DNA from: Candidatus Anaerobutyricum avicola
GTDB lineage: Bacteria; Bacillota; Clostridia; Lachnospirales; Lachnospiraceae
Length of the DNA: 64,000 nucleotides
Direction of reading: 5' to 3'
Assembly (NCBI GenBank): GCA_019113845.1
Contig: DXGQ01000042.1
Location: 1-64,000 of the forward strand
Below the pieces are notes generated by a model. That model saw only the letters and a list, made by a program, of their open reading frames with translations, did not search any database and was not told the origin of the DNA. This document shows, in pieces, positions 44,864-53,380 of the stretch. Within the stretch, counting starts at the first letter, position 1; each line of letters opens with the position of its first letter. The position numbers and the translations under genes were made by a program.

Positions 44864-47329
44864 ATGGATAAATGGAGAAGAATCAAGTACCAGCCGAATC
44901 AGCCGCTGTATCCGGGGCATGACCGGGTGACGGCCGGTGGGGAGCATATCGCCCTGTCCAGACGGGCTGCCGGCGAGGGTATGGTGCTGCTGAAAAATGA
45001 GAATCATGTTCTTCCGCTGGCCCGTGGAGAGAGAGTGGCTCTTTTTGGAAAGGCGAGTGTGGATTATGTAAAAGGCGGGGGCGGCAGCGGCGACGTGACC
45101 GTCGATTATGTGAAGAATCTCTGGGATGGCATGAAGGAGAAGGAGAATGAGGGAAAAGTTGTTCTCCTGCCGGAACTTTACGCATTTTATAAGGAAAATG
45201 TGGATAAACAGTATGAGGCGGGGGCTGTGCCGGGGATGACGGTGGAGCCGGAACTGCCGGATGAACTTTTGAGAACAGCGAAGAGTTTTGCCGATACGGC
45301 GGTAATCTCCATCTGCCGTTTTTCCGGCGAGAGCTGGGACAGGCAGATCGCGTCGGATGACGGCGGTTCGTTTATCCCGGATACGGAAAAACATTTTGTG
45401 GAGCTTCGGAACCGTATTTTTGAGGACGGAGATTTTTATCTAACAAAGGGTGAGAGGGCGCTGATCGAGAAGGTGACCGGTTGTTTTGACAAGGTGGCTG
45501 TCGTGCTCAACGTGGGCGGTGTTGTGGACAGCACCTGGTTTAAAAAAGACGAGCGCATAGACAGTGTGCTTTTATCCTGGCAGGCAGGGATGGAGGGCGG
45601 CGCTGCCACCGCGGATATCCTCTGCGGTGATGTGAACCCGTCCGGAAAGCTTACAGATACCTTTGCCGCGTCTCTGGTAGACTATCCGTCCACAGAACAT
45701 TTCCATGATTCGCCGGATTATGTGGATTACACGGAAGATATTTATGTGGGATATCGCTATTTTGAGACGATGAACGGGGCAAAGAAGAAAGTAAATTATC
45801 CGTTTGGATTTGGACTGTCTTATACGGAGTTTGTGCTGGAAGACAGTACCGTACTTTATACAGGCACCGGCGCAAAACTGTCCGTCCGTGTGACCAATGT
45901 GGGCGAGTGTGCCGGAAAAGAAGTGGTGCAGGTATATTACAGCGCTCCGCAGGGCAGGCTCGGAAAACCGGCAAAAGAATTGGCAGCTTACCAAAAAACA
46001 CGGCTTTTGCAGCCGGGAGAGTCCCAGTATGTACATTTTCTCGTGCCATACGCGTCCATGGCTTCTTACGACGACCTTGGAAAGATCAGAAAGTCTGCCT
46101 GGGTTCTCGAGGCAGGGGAGTATGACTTCTATGTGGGAACTTCCGTGGAAAATGTTCATAAGCTGGAAGAGGCGTATTGTCTGGATAAGGATATCGTGAC
46201 AGAACAGTTAAGTAGCCGGTGCGCGCCGTCTGCGCTGCCAAAACGTCTGCTCTCGGACGGAAGCTATGAGGAACTTCCGGTGGATGATGAGGCAGTGGAA
46301 GACTCCGCAGCGAAAAGACGGGAGAGGGAACGAGAAGAACAGGCCGCCCTGGGGCTGGCGGCGCAGGATTATGACGCGCTGGAAGGCGCTCTGCCATATC
46401 CATACGCGCCGGAGGATTATGCCGCCAGAGGAGAGAAAAGAGAGAGAATGTCCCTCCTGGATGTGGCAGAAGGCAAGAACACTCCAGATGCATTTATCAG
46501 CCAGCTTGAAGTGGAGGAACTGGCGGCGCTTCTGGGCGGACAGCCAAATATGGGAGTGTCTGATACTTTCGGGATAGGAAACCTTTCCGAGTGTGACATC
46601 CCAAATGTGCTGACAGCCGACGGACCGGCGGGACTTCGCATTCGTCCGGAAAGAGGAGTGTCCACCACGGCATGGCCGTGCGCCACCCTGCTCGCCTGCG
46701 CCTGGAATACGGAGCTGGTGGAAGCGGTGGGACGCGCCGGAGCGGAAGAAGTCAAAGAAAATAACCTTGGCATCTGGCTGACGCCGGCGATCAATATCCA
46801 CAGAAGCCCTCTCTGCGGACGGAACTTTGAATATTGCTCCGAAGACCCGGTGGTGGCAGGCAAGACCGGAGCCGCGCTCGTCAGAGGAATCCAGTCCATG
46901 CACATCGGGGCGGAACTCAAACACTTTGCCTGCAACAACAAAGAGACGAACCGGAAGGAAAGTGATTCCCGGCTGTCCGAGAGAGCATTGCGGGAGATAT
47001 ACCTGAAAGGCTTTGAGATCGTGGTCAAAGAGGCAAAACCATATCTGGTCATGTCCTCCTATAACCTGATCAACGGGGTGCGCGCGTCTGAAAACAAAGA
47101 ACTGCTGACCAACATTCTCCGGGACGAGTGGGGATTTGAAGGACTGGTGACCACAGACTGGTACACCCACGGCGAACATTATAAAGAAGTAAAGGCCGGC
47201 AACGACATTAAAATGGGACGTGGCTTTGCCGACCGGCTGATGCAGGCGTACAGAGAGGGAGCGCTCTCAAGGGAAGAGATGGAAACCAGCGTGCGCAGAC
47301 TGCTTCATGTGATTATGAAGATGGACTAA
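44864..47329 (+). CDS. GH3 beta-glucosidase with permuted domain order
   Basis: An 821-residue intracellular glycosidase. The usual GH3 C-terminal alpha/beta sandwich comes first (about residues 20-300: GEGMVLLKNENHVLPLARGE, VALFGKASVDYVKGGGGSGD). A fibronectin-III-like domain follows (about 310-400), and the TIM-barrel domain is last (about 480-821). LVTTDWYTHGEH carries the nucleophile D765, and ELKHFACNNKETNR and VMSSYNLINGVRAS are barrel motifs. This permutation is known in Ruminococcus albus and Butyrivibrio beta-glucosidases. AGGAGGAG precedes the ATG. It would hydrolyse beta-glucosides such as cellobiose, which does not belong to the raffinose pathway. Confidence 0.9.
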   Translation: MDKWRRIKYQPNQPLYPGHDRVTAGGEHIALSRRAAGEGMVLLKNENHVLPLARGERVALFGKASVDYVKGGGGSGDVTVDYVKNLWDGMKEKENEGKVVLLPELYAFYKENVDKQYEAGAVPGMTVEPELPDELLRTAKSFADTAVISICRFSGESWDRQIASDDGGSFIPDTEKHFVELRNRIFEDGDFYLTKGERALIEKVTGCFDKVAVVLNVGGVVDSTWFKKDERIDSVLLSWQAGMEGGAATADILCGDVNPSGKLTDTFAASLVDYPSTEHFHDSPDYVDYTEDIYVGYRYFETMNGAKKKVNYPFGFGLSYTEFVLEDSTVLYTGTGAKLSVRVTNVGECAGKEVVQVYYSAPQGRLGKPAKELAAYQKTRLLQPGESQYVHFLVPYASMASYDDLGKIRKSAWVLEAGEYDFYVGTSVENVHKLEEAYCLDKDIVTEQLSSRCAPSALPKRLLSDGSYEELPVDDEAVEDSAAKRREREREEQAALGLAAQDYDALEGALPYPYAPEDYAARGEKRERMSLLDVAEGKNTPDAFISQLEVEELAALLGGQPNMGVSDTFGIGNLSECDIPNVLTADGPAGLRIRPERGVSTTAWPCATLLACAWNTELVEAVGRAGAEEVKENNLGIWLTPAINIHRSPLCGRNFEYCSEDPVVAGKTGAALVRGIQSMHIGAELKHFACNNKETNRKESDSRLSERALREIYLKGFEIVVKEAKPYLVMSSYNLINGVRASENKELLTNILRDEWGFEGLVTTDWYTHGEHYKEVKAGNDIKMGRGFADRLMQAYREGALSREEMETSVRRLLHVIMKMD

Positions 47330-47373
47330 TATATTGCAGCGGATGAAGAGACGAAACGGATAGAAAGGATAAA

Positions 47374-47429
47374 AAGGGACGCCCTGTCCTGGCTGATTTG
47401 ATCAGACAGGGGCAGGAGGCGTCCCTTTT
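47374..47429. terminator. Bidirectional terminator between convergent genes
   Basis: AAGGGACGCC (47374-47383) pairs with GGCGTCCCTT (47418-47427), with an inner CTGTC/GACAG pairing. It ends in TTTT on one side and starts after AAAA on the other. Confidence 0.8.
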
Positions 47430-47458
47430 CGATAATATCACAATGAAAGTGTATGGTA

Positions 47459-48148
47459 TTAACCGATATCTTTTGCCTGCCATGTAAGAAGCTTAAGTCC
47501 TTTCATGGTAAAGGTGACATCCATCTCTCCGGAAGTTTCAGCGGCTTCCTGTTCATCAGTACTGTGAAAAACGATGTATCCGATTCGTTCTCCATTTGGA
47601 AGATGATCCTGAGAATTCCAGTATTCCTTATGCCAGGCTGTTACGCCCTGATAAGGATAGCTGATTTTTACCCGCCAGTTTTTGTTTTCTGCGCGCATCG
47701 GTTCTTCTTCCTGACCGGTCGGATAACGGTCGTCCACGTCCAGAGATAAGAGAGAAAATGTATCGCCTGTTTTTTTACCGGTAAAATCAAAATATATCCA
47801 CCATTGGTAACCATTCAGAATAATATCGCCCACAGAGATAACGCCATAATCATCTTCATATAATACTTTTCCGATATCCGGAGAATCCGACGCAATATGC
47901 ACTGTGAATGAAAGTTTCTGATTCCAGGGAACGCTGGTAAGAGAGTAGCGGTCCCGGTTTTCCCGGATATGCTGCATGTAAGCCTTTTCGTTTTCTGCGG
48001 AAATCCCTCCATTCTCTGAAGAAAAGGCGGGTGCCCAGGCTTTTCCGCCGTTCTGCTTCAAGGCAATGACGATATATGTTGCCGAAACCAGCAGTGTCAG
48101 AACAATCAAAATATAAAAAGATACATGGTTTATTTGTCTGTTTTTCAT
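47459..48148 (-). CDS. Membrane-anchored extracytoplasmic protein of unknown function
   Basis: A 229-residue protein with one N-terminal membrane helix (HVSFYILIVLTLLVSATYIV) followed by a soluble outer domain of about 195 residues rich in Trp and Tyr (NGYQWWIYFDFTGKKTGDTF). No cysteine or lipobox follows the helix, so it probably stays as an anchored protein. GGAGGAGG precedes the ATG. The domain is not one I recognise. It is the first of three minus-strand genes for small exported proteins. Confidence 0.6.
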   Translation of the reverse strand: MKNRQINHVSFYILIVLTLLVSATYIVIALKQNGGKAWAPAFSSENGGISAENEKAYMQHIRENRDRYSLTSVPWNQKLSFTVHIASDSPDIGKVLYEDDYGVISVGDIILNGYQWWIYFDFTGKKTGDTFSLLSLDVDDRYPTGQEEEPMRAENKNWRVKISYPYQGVTAWHKEYWNSQDHLPNGERIGYIVFHSTDEQEAAETSGEMDVTFTMKGLKLLTWQAKDIG

Positions 48149-48252
48149 GACAACACCTCCTCCGTTCGTGAAAATTGTGGCTGCGACATTTTGTGGTACT
48201 AATTACTTATAATACATAATACCATTAAAAAGAAAGGATGACAAGGAAAACA

Positions 48253-48876
48253 TTATTTTGTGATGTGCTGTCTGTTGCTGTCTGTATTTTTTACAAAATG
48301 AACAGCCGATTCCACTGTCTTATAAGAATCTCTTCGTTTTTCATATTTTGAAGCCTTTAAATAACCAAGATTTTTGATTATCTTTCCCTCTTTTTTAAAG
48401 ACAGACTGATTTGTGCGGTCTGCGCCTTTGGCACTGTGACAGTTGAAATATTCGTGGGTGATCACTTTTCCCTTCTTTATGGTATAAAAAGAAGAGTAAT
48501 CGGAACCGCCGTTACAAAGATAGTATTGTCTATTCTTTTCTTTCAGGCTGATGAGTCGGCCGCCATAATTTTTGAAGGTTTTCATCTTTCTTATCTGTCC
48601 GCCAGAAAATGCATATACCTTGCAGTTTCTAAAACAGGTTTTGCTGTTTACGATTTCTTTGTGCCCTTTTCCTATAATCAGAACAGGGGCATTTTTGTGT
48701 CCGATATTTACAATCTGGAAATATCTGTTCTGTCCGATTTTCTCAGACAAAAACTGTGCATAAGCCAGTTCCGGCGTTTGTGTCTTTCCCTTTGAGGCCT
48801 GCGTCGGCACAGCGGTAAAAAGTAGCAAGGTTATAGCAAATGTAAAAAGAAACGATGTGAATTTTTTAGTTTTTAT
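48253..48876 (-). CDS. Small secreted protein with an ATA in place of the start codon
   Basis: The readable frame encodes about 207 residues: a signal peptide KTKKFTSFLFTFAITLLLFT, cleaved near VPTQA, and a basic mature domain (LAYAQFLSEKIGQNRYFQIV; YYLCNGGSDYSSFYTIKKGK). A perfect AAGGAGG is followed by seven bases and then ATA at 48876-48874, exactly where ATG is expected. Using the next usable codon (TTG at 48828) would remove half of the signal peptide. Either ATA is used weakly, or the gene was silenced by a point mutation. The mature domain is unknown. Confidence 0.55.
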   Translation of the reverse strand: MKTKKFTSFLFTFAITLLLFTAVPTQASKGKTQTPELAYAQFLSEKIGQNRYFQIVNIGHKNAPVLIIGKGHKEIVNSKTCFRNCKVYAFSGGQIRKMKTFKNYGGRLISLKEKNRQYYLCNGGSDYSSFYTIKKGKVITHEYFNCHSAKGADRTNQSVFKKEGKIIKNLGYLKASKYEKRRDSYKTVESAVHFVKNTDSNRQHITK

Positions 48877-48884
48877 GAAAAAAC

Positions 48885-48960
48885 CTCCTTTGCAAATACA
48901 ATAGATGAGATTGATTAGTGACTACATAAATAAATGTATAATAGATGGCCATCTGTTATA
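48885..48960 (-). promoter_or_regulatory. Leader shared with the gene at 49064-49786, copy 1
   Basis: This upstream region resembles 49790-49865: both contain TTTGCAAAGGAG next to the gene, and farther upstream a segment close to AACAGATGGCCATCT followed by TACATTT. The two genes behind them encode unrelated proteins. Confidence 0.5.
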
Positions 48961-49063
48961 TAAGTACTAATTCGGAAGGACAAACCACGTATTTTTTTGC
49001 TCTCAGCGAAATCTTTTTAGGGAAACTGCGGCTATCAGATCCTGATATTTCAGGTGGTCTTCG

Positions 49064-49786
49064 TCAGTTACCGATTTTATTCTCCATTTCTGAAAGAGAC
49101 ATTCTGTCATCGGAAATTTGAGAACTTCTTGTGATGCCGCTGTCTGTTTGCTCAGACATATAGCGTTCTGCCATATCGTTGTCTATCTCATAGACTCCTT
49201 CATATACATTAACTGGATTGTAATGAATCACCCCTTTTTCTTCATAGCTTTCTAAAAACCAGATGTACTGTTTTCCCTCTTCGGGTTGCCATGCTCCGTC
49301 AAACTGGAAACGTACATACGAATTATCCGGGTTTTCTTCCATCTTTTTCACTGCTTCGTTCATCTTAGGGTCATCCTGTTTCTCAAAATATTTTGATGCC
49401 AAAATGATCCCTCCCAGATTATCCACAGTAATACTGTCATTTGCCTGACCAAGATAACACTTGTCTACTTCCAGTGTATATTCTGTTCCAATCGTTGCTG
49501 ATTTGTCGACCCAGGCATCGGCAGATATCACTGTTGCTTTTATTATCAAGTCAGAATGTTCTTTCAGTTCTGCAACGGTGCTGCAATGATATAGAAAATC
49601 CGCGGTTGACGGAATATCTAAAATAATATTTTTCGTTTCATTTTCAGATGCTATTTCTTCCTGCTGACTTTGTGAATCAGAAACCGCATGGGAGAAATCA
49701 GTAGTGTCGGAGTTCTCCTTGGAGCAGCCGCAAACTAAAGTAAATAAACACAAGGCAAATAATAGCGTATTTATTTTTTTACTCAT
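49064..49786 (-). CDS. Lipoprotein of unknown function
   Basis: A 240-residue lipoprotein. MSKKINTLLFALCLFTLVCG then CSKE is a lipoprotein signal peptide with a lipobox (VCGC). A Ser/Gln/Glu-rich linker (SDSQSQQEEIASENETKN) leads to a beta-rich domain (SDLIIKATVISADAWVDKSA; GGIILASKYFEKQDDPKMNE). Similar exported proteins occur in clostridia without known function. GGAG precedes the start at 49786, and an earlier ATG at 49804 lies within this site. Confidence 0.65.
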   Translation of the reverse strand: MSKKINTLLFALCLFTLVCGCSKENSDTTDFSHAVSDSQSQQEEIASENETKNIILDIPSTADFLYHCSTVAELKEHSDLIIKATVISADAWVDKSATIGTEYTLEVDKCYLGQANDSITVDNLGGIILASKYFEKQDDPKMNEAVKKMEENPDNSYVRFQFDGAWQPEEGKQYIWFLESYEEKGVIHYNPVNVYEGVYEIDNDMAERYMSEQTDSGITRSSQISDDRMSLSEMENKIGN

Positions 49787-49789
49787 TAA

Positions 49790-49865
49790 AGATCTCCTTT
49801 GCAAAGGTAATGAATATGGTTGAATAGTGCCGGTAGAAGCAAATGTACAGAAGATGGTTATCTGT
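49790..49865 (-). promoter_or_regulatory. Leader shared with the gene at 48253-48876, copy 2
   Basis: This matches 48885-48960 in its ends (TTTGCAAAGGAG; AACAGATAACCATCT) and in overall spacing. The remaining 225 bases up to the DUF6120 gene are AT-rich with no gene recognised. Confidence 0.5.
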
Positions 49866-50091
49866 TCCGTTATGGATATGATTATCTTATATTAAAATGA
49901 TAAATGTGTCAATATATATTTGAATAAAATATATTGAAATTCAATTTTGATTGTCTATAATAAACAAAGGAAGATAATATATTTGGGATTTTGAGTATAT
50001 TTTATCTGAATGAAGGTAAGTGATTCATAATTCCTGGGAAAAAATATACGAATTGACCGGAAATGAAAGAATTAGCAAAAGGAGAGGCGGT

Positions 50092-50472
50092 ATGAAAGAT
50101 ATTACACAAAAATATTTAAAATCAGTAAAAAAACTATTTCCTATCTATGGAAAAAAGGAACGGCAATATATCAAAAATCTGCAGACGCCATTGCAGGAGT
50201 ATGCCGAAGAGAAAGAAGACTTGTCTTATGAGGAGCTGACGGAAGAGTTCGGGACGCCATCCCATGTGATATCGGAGTACTTTTCAGAAGTGGATGACGA
50301 ATATTTGTTCCGACAGTTAAGAATTCGGGGATATGTGAAGAAGTTTTTGATTTTTGTACTGGTTGCTTTTGTTATATTGATTGGATATCGTTATTACCTG
50401 GCATATCAAAATTATGAGAATGCTATGGAAGAACATATAATCTATGAAGAAACAATTATAGAGGAGGATTAA
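50092..50472 (+). CDS. DUF6120/HAAS-like small membrane protein
   Basis: A 126-residue protein with a helical cytoplasmic domain (MKDITQKYLKSVKKLFPIYG; YEELTEEFGTPSHVISEYFS). This resembles the HAAS/DUF1700 helical domain that partners PadR regulators. One transmembrane helix follows (FLIFVLVAFVILIGYRYYLA), then a short acidic tail. AGGAGAGG sets the start at 50092. A secreted DUF6147-like protein follows after four bases, and a PadR regulator is encoded 94 bases after that, so the three form one unit. Confidence 0.7.
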   Translation: MKDITQKYLKSVKKLFPIYGKKERQYIKNLQTPLQEYAEEKEDLSYEELTEEFGTPSHVISEYFSEVDDEYLFRQLRIRGYVKKFLIFVLVAFVILIGYRYYLAYQNYENAMEEHIIYEETIIEED

Positions 50473-50476
50473 GATT

Positions 50477-50944
50477 ATGAAAAGAAAAATGTTGTTATTT
50501 ATGATTTGTTGTGGTTTGATATTTTATTTTTCACCTGTTTTTTATGTGAAAGCAAACGAAGTAGGACAGCTTGTTGATGTGGAGTATTTGGAAGATGGTA
50601 CATATTTTGAAACTGTGTTGGAAGAGATTCCATTAACTTCGAGAAGCAGTACGAAAAGTGGAAGTAAAACGGTAAATTATAAGAACGGAAAAGGGAAAAT
50701 ATTGTGGTCGGTTACTGTACATGGAAAGTTTGCATATAATGGAAAAATAGCAAAATGCACCAGTGCCACAGTTTCTACCACATGTCCGAGTAAAACTTGG
50801 AAAATGGTTTCTTCGTCTGCAAAGAAAAGTGGAGCAAATGCCATTGGAACAGCGACTGCAAAACAATATGTCGATGGAGTATTTTCTCAAAGTAAAACCA
50901 AAACCGTCACCCTTCATTGCAGCGCTTCCGGTAAATTGTCATGA
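50477..50944 (+). CDS. DUF6147-like secreted protein
   Basis: A 155-residue exported protein. The signal peptide MLLFMICCGLIFYFSPVFYV ends near VKANE. The mature part is a beta-rich domain with KTVNYKNGKGKILWSVTVHG, FAYNGKIAKCTSATVSTTC and a C-terminal TVTLHCSASGKLS. Two or three cysteines could form disulfides. It resembles the DUF6147 family found beside DUF6120 genes. GAGGAGG lies within the end of the preceding gene. Function unknown. Confidence 0.65.
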   Translation: MKRKMLLFMICCGLIFYFSPVFYVKANEVGQLVDVEYLEDGTYFETVLEEIPLTSRSSTKSGSKTVNYKNGKGKILWSVTVHGKFAYNGKIAKCTSATVSTTCPSKTWKMVSSSAKKSGANAIGTATAKQYVDGVFSQSKTKTVTLHCSASGKLS

Positions 50945-51038
50945 TTGTTTCATATCTTGCTGTGGGATTGCCTGTGATAAAAAATATTGATTTTCCCGAA
51001 TTGATGCTGTAAAGTAAATGACGGAAGGGAATAGAGGC

Positions 51039-51392
51039 ATGGCAAATAGAAATTCATTTAAAAAAGGAACTATTGAATTATTGTTATTATCGATTCTTCG
51101 TGTGGAGGACTGCTATGGGTATCAGATCACCCAGAAGATCAGGGAGCAGTCGGACGGAGCGATCACTGTGACAGAGGGCGCGTTGTACCCGATTCTTTAT
51201 AAACTGTCGGATAAGGGATATGTGAGCGATTATAAGAAGCTGGCGGGGAAACGGCTCACGAGGGTCTACTATCATCTGGAGCAGGCGGGCAGCGAGTATC
51301 TGGATTCTCTGCTGGAAGATTATCTGAGGGTGCAGGAGGGTGTTCGGAAGGTTTTGTCCGCAAATCATGTGGAGATCGCGCAAGACGGGTAG
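51039..51392 (+). CDS. PadR family transcriptional regulator
   Basis: A 117-residue PadR-type winged-helix protein. GTIELLLLSILRVEDCYGYQ, ITVTEGALYPILYKLSDKGY and RVYYHLEQAGSEYLDSLLED are the family blocks. The start at 51039 has GAAGGGA nine bases upstream and is preferred to 51018. It lies downstream of the DUF6120 and DUF6147 genes and probably regulates them; PadR proteins usually pair with HAAS-type membrane partners that sense envelope stress. Confidence 0.85.
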   Translation: MANRNSFKKGTIELLLLSILRVEDCYGYQITQKIREQSDGAITVTEGALYPILYKLSDKGYVSDYKKLAGKRLTRVYYHLEQAGSEYLDSLLEDYLRVQEGVRKVLSANHVEIAQDG

Positions 51393-51546
51393 GTATAATG
51401 TCCGTCTGTCACAAAAATACCGAAAACAGTAAGAAAATATAACCGAAATTGTAGAGATATCGACAGACACATTTTGGCGATATCGAGATACAATAAAGAG
51501 GCGATGAAACCATAATGTATGGCTTGAAGAAAGTGAGGTAGGGCTT

Positions 51547-51651
51547 ATGAAATTGCTTTTAAAGATTGTGGCGGGAGCCTCTGTGATAGGGTTAGTTGCG
51601 TATTGTGTAAAGATATTTATGCAAGAGGACGAGCCGGAAATCTATTATTAA
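51547..51651 (+). CDS. Small membrane protein, 34 residues
   Basis: MKLLLKIVAGASVIGLVAYC, then VKIFMQEDEPEIYY: one hydrophobic helix and an acidic tail. GAGG lies about nine bases upstream, and an intrinsic terminator follows 14 bases after the stop. No family is known to me, but the compact gene-plus-terminator layout supports translation. Confidence 0.5.
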   Translation: MKLLLKIVAGASVIGLVAYCVKIFMQEDEPEIYY

Positions 51652-51664
51652 TAATCTGATGGCG

Positions 51665-51696
51665 GCATCCGGAGAGAATCCGGGTGCTTTTCTTAT
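51665..51696 (+). terminator. Intrinsic terminator after the small membrane protein
   Basis: GCATCCGGA (51665-51673) pairs with TCCGGGTGC (about 51679-51687), followed by TTTTCTT. Confidence 0.75.
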
Positions 51697-51862
51697 TTAA
51701 TATTTTAAAGAATTCAGGAAAATAAAAAAGAAAAGGAAAAGGTTACAAAACCATACTAAAATGGTAGAATAAATATGATTGCAGCTCATAAACCCCTTGG
51801 ATGTATGATCAGATAGTATCTGTACAACTAATTGAGAGAAGGGAGGAAGGCAGACCTCTGTT

Positions 51863-53380
51863 ATGAATGAAAAGTTAAAAGAAAAAATCAGAGAATCTTT
51901 GTCGAGTGTATTGCCAATAACAATCATTGTACTATTTTTGAGTGTGACGCTGGTTCCCATGGAAATTGGGACGCTGGCGCTGTTTCTGACAGGAGCGGTG
52001 CTGTTGATCGTCGGTATGGGTTTCTTTCAGCTGGGAGCCGAAATGTCAATGACTCCGCTTGGCCAGGGTGTCGGTGGCAGGCTGGTGAAAGGAAGACGGC
52101 TGTCTGTGATTGTTGTGGTATGTTTTCTGATGGGAGCGATTATTACGATTTCCGAGCCGGATCTGCAGGTACTGGCCAATCAGGTGGCTTCCATCCCCAA
52201 TAACGTGTTGATCTGGACGGTTGCTGTGGGCGTCGGTATCTTTCTTGCCGCAGCGGTACTTCGTATTTTATTTCAGGTCGGTCTTTCCGGACTGCTGATG
52301 ATTCTGTATGTTCTGTTATTTATTTTATCGTTTTTTTCTCCATCTGAATTTACTGCGGTAGCCTTTGACGCCGGCGGTGTAACCACAGGTCCCATGACGG
52401 TTCCATTTATCATGGCGGTCGGTATCGGTTTATCTGCGGCCAGAAGCGATAAGGAAGGCGAGGGAGACAGTTTTGGACTGATTGCCCTCTGCAGTATCGG
52501 ACCGATCATGATGGTGCTTCTCTTAGGAATCTTTTATCATCCTACAGAGGCAGTGTATACAGCAGTGGAGATTACGCCGGTCATTACCACGAGGGATGTG
52601 GTCTACCAGTTTGTGGAAGCATTTCCGGACTATACAAAAGAGGTAATTCGTAGTATGCTTCCGGTAATAGGCGTGCTGGTGGTATTTCAGATACTGACAA
52701 AAAATTACAGAAAGAGACAATTGCTTCGTATGGGTATCGGTTTTGTGTATACGATTGTCGGACTGATTCTGTTTCTGACCGGAGTAAATATTGGGTTTGC
52801 CCCGGTTGGTAATCTTCTTGGAACCGGTTTGTCAGGAAGCGCGTTTAAATGGATTCTGATTCCGATCGGAATTATCATTGGCTACTATATCGTAAAGGCG
52901 GAGCCGGCGGTACAGGTGCTTAATGAGCAGGTGGAGGATCTCACGGGAGGCGCGGTTTCCCGAAATATGATGAATACAGCGCTGTCTGTCGGTGTGGCCG
53001 GTGCAGTGGCGCTTGCCATGGTGCGGGTACTGACGGGAATTAATATTTACTGGGTAATTATTCCCGGCTATATGATCGCTCTGCTGCTCAGCAGGTTTGT
53101 GCCGAAGGTCTTTGTCGGTATTGCCTTTGACTCCGGCGGCGTTGCCAGCGGTCCCATGACTTCCACCTTTTTACTGCCCCTGGCTATGGGCGCCAGCACT
53201 GCCATCGGAGGAAATGTGGTGACAGACGCCTTTGGAATTGTCGCTCTGGTAGCCCTGGCGCCGCTGATCGCGGTACAGCTGATGGGTGTGATTTATGCAC
53301 ATAAATCCAGAACAGTGCCGGCACTGCCGGAAGATTTATCGGATGATATTGTTGTAGAGTTTGAGGAGGAAAAAGAATGA
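51863..53380 (+). CDS. DUF1538 integral membrane protein (duplicated)
   Basis: A 505-residue protein with about 12 membrane helices made of two repeated DUF1538 halves. Each half carries the same motif: VAFDAGGVTTGPMTVPFIMA (about 168-187) and IAFDSGGVASGPMTSTFLLP (about 420-439). A cytoplasmic acidic tail ends the protein. The repeated polar motif inside the membrane suggests two inverted or parallel substrate-binding re-entrant segments, as in transporters. It overlaps the PII-like gene by four bases (ATGA). Substrate unknown. Confidence 0.8.
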   Translation: MNEKLKEKIRESLSSVLPITIIVLFLSVTLVPMEIGTLALFLTGAVLLIVGMGFFQLGAEMSMTPLGQGVGGRLVKGRRLSVIVVVCFLMGAIITISEPDLQVLANQVASIPNNVLIWTVAVGVGIFLAAAVLRILFQVGLSGLLMILYVLLFILSFFSPSEFTAVAFDAGGVTTGPMTVPFIMAVGIGLSAARSDKEGEGDSFGLIALCSIGPIMMVLLLGIFYHPTEAVYTAVEITPVITTRDVVYQFVEAFPDYTKEVIRSMLPVIGVLVVFQILTKNYRKRQLLRMGIGFVYTIVGLILFLTGVNIGFAPVGNLLGTGLSGSAFKWILIPIGIIIGYYIVKAEPAVQVLNEQVEDLTGGAVSRNMMNTALSVGVAGAVALAMVRVLTGINIYWVIIPGYMIALLLSRFVPKVFVGIAFDSGGVASGPMTSTFLLPLAMGASTAIGGNVVTDAFGIVALVALAPLIAVQLMGVIYAHKSRTVPALPEDLSDDIVVEFEEEKE

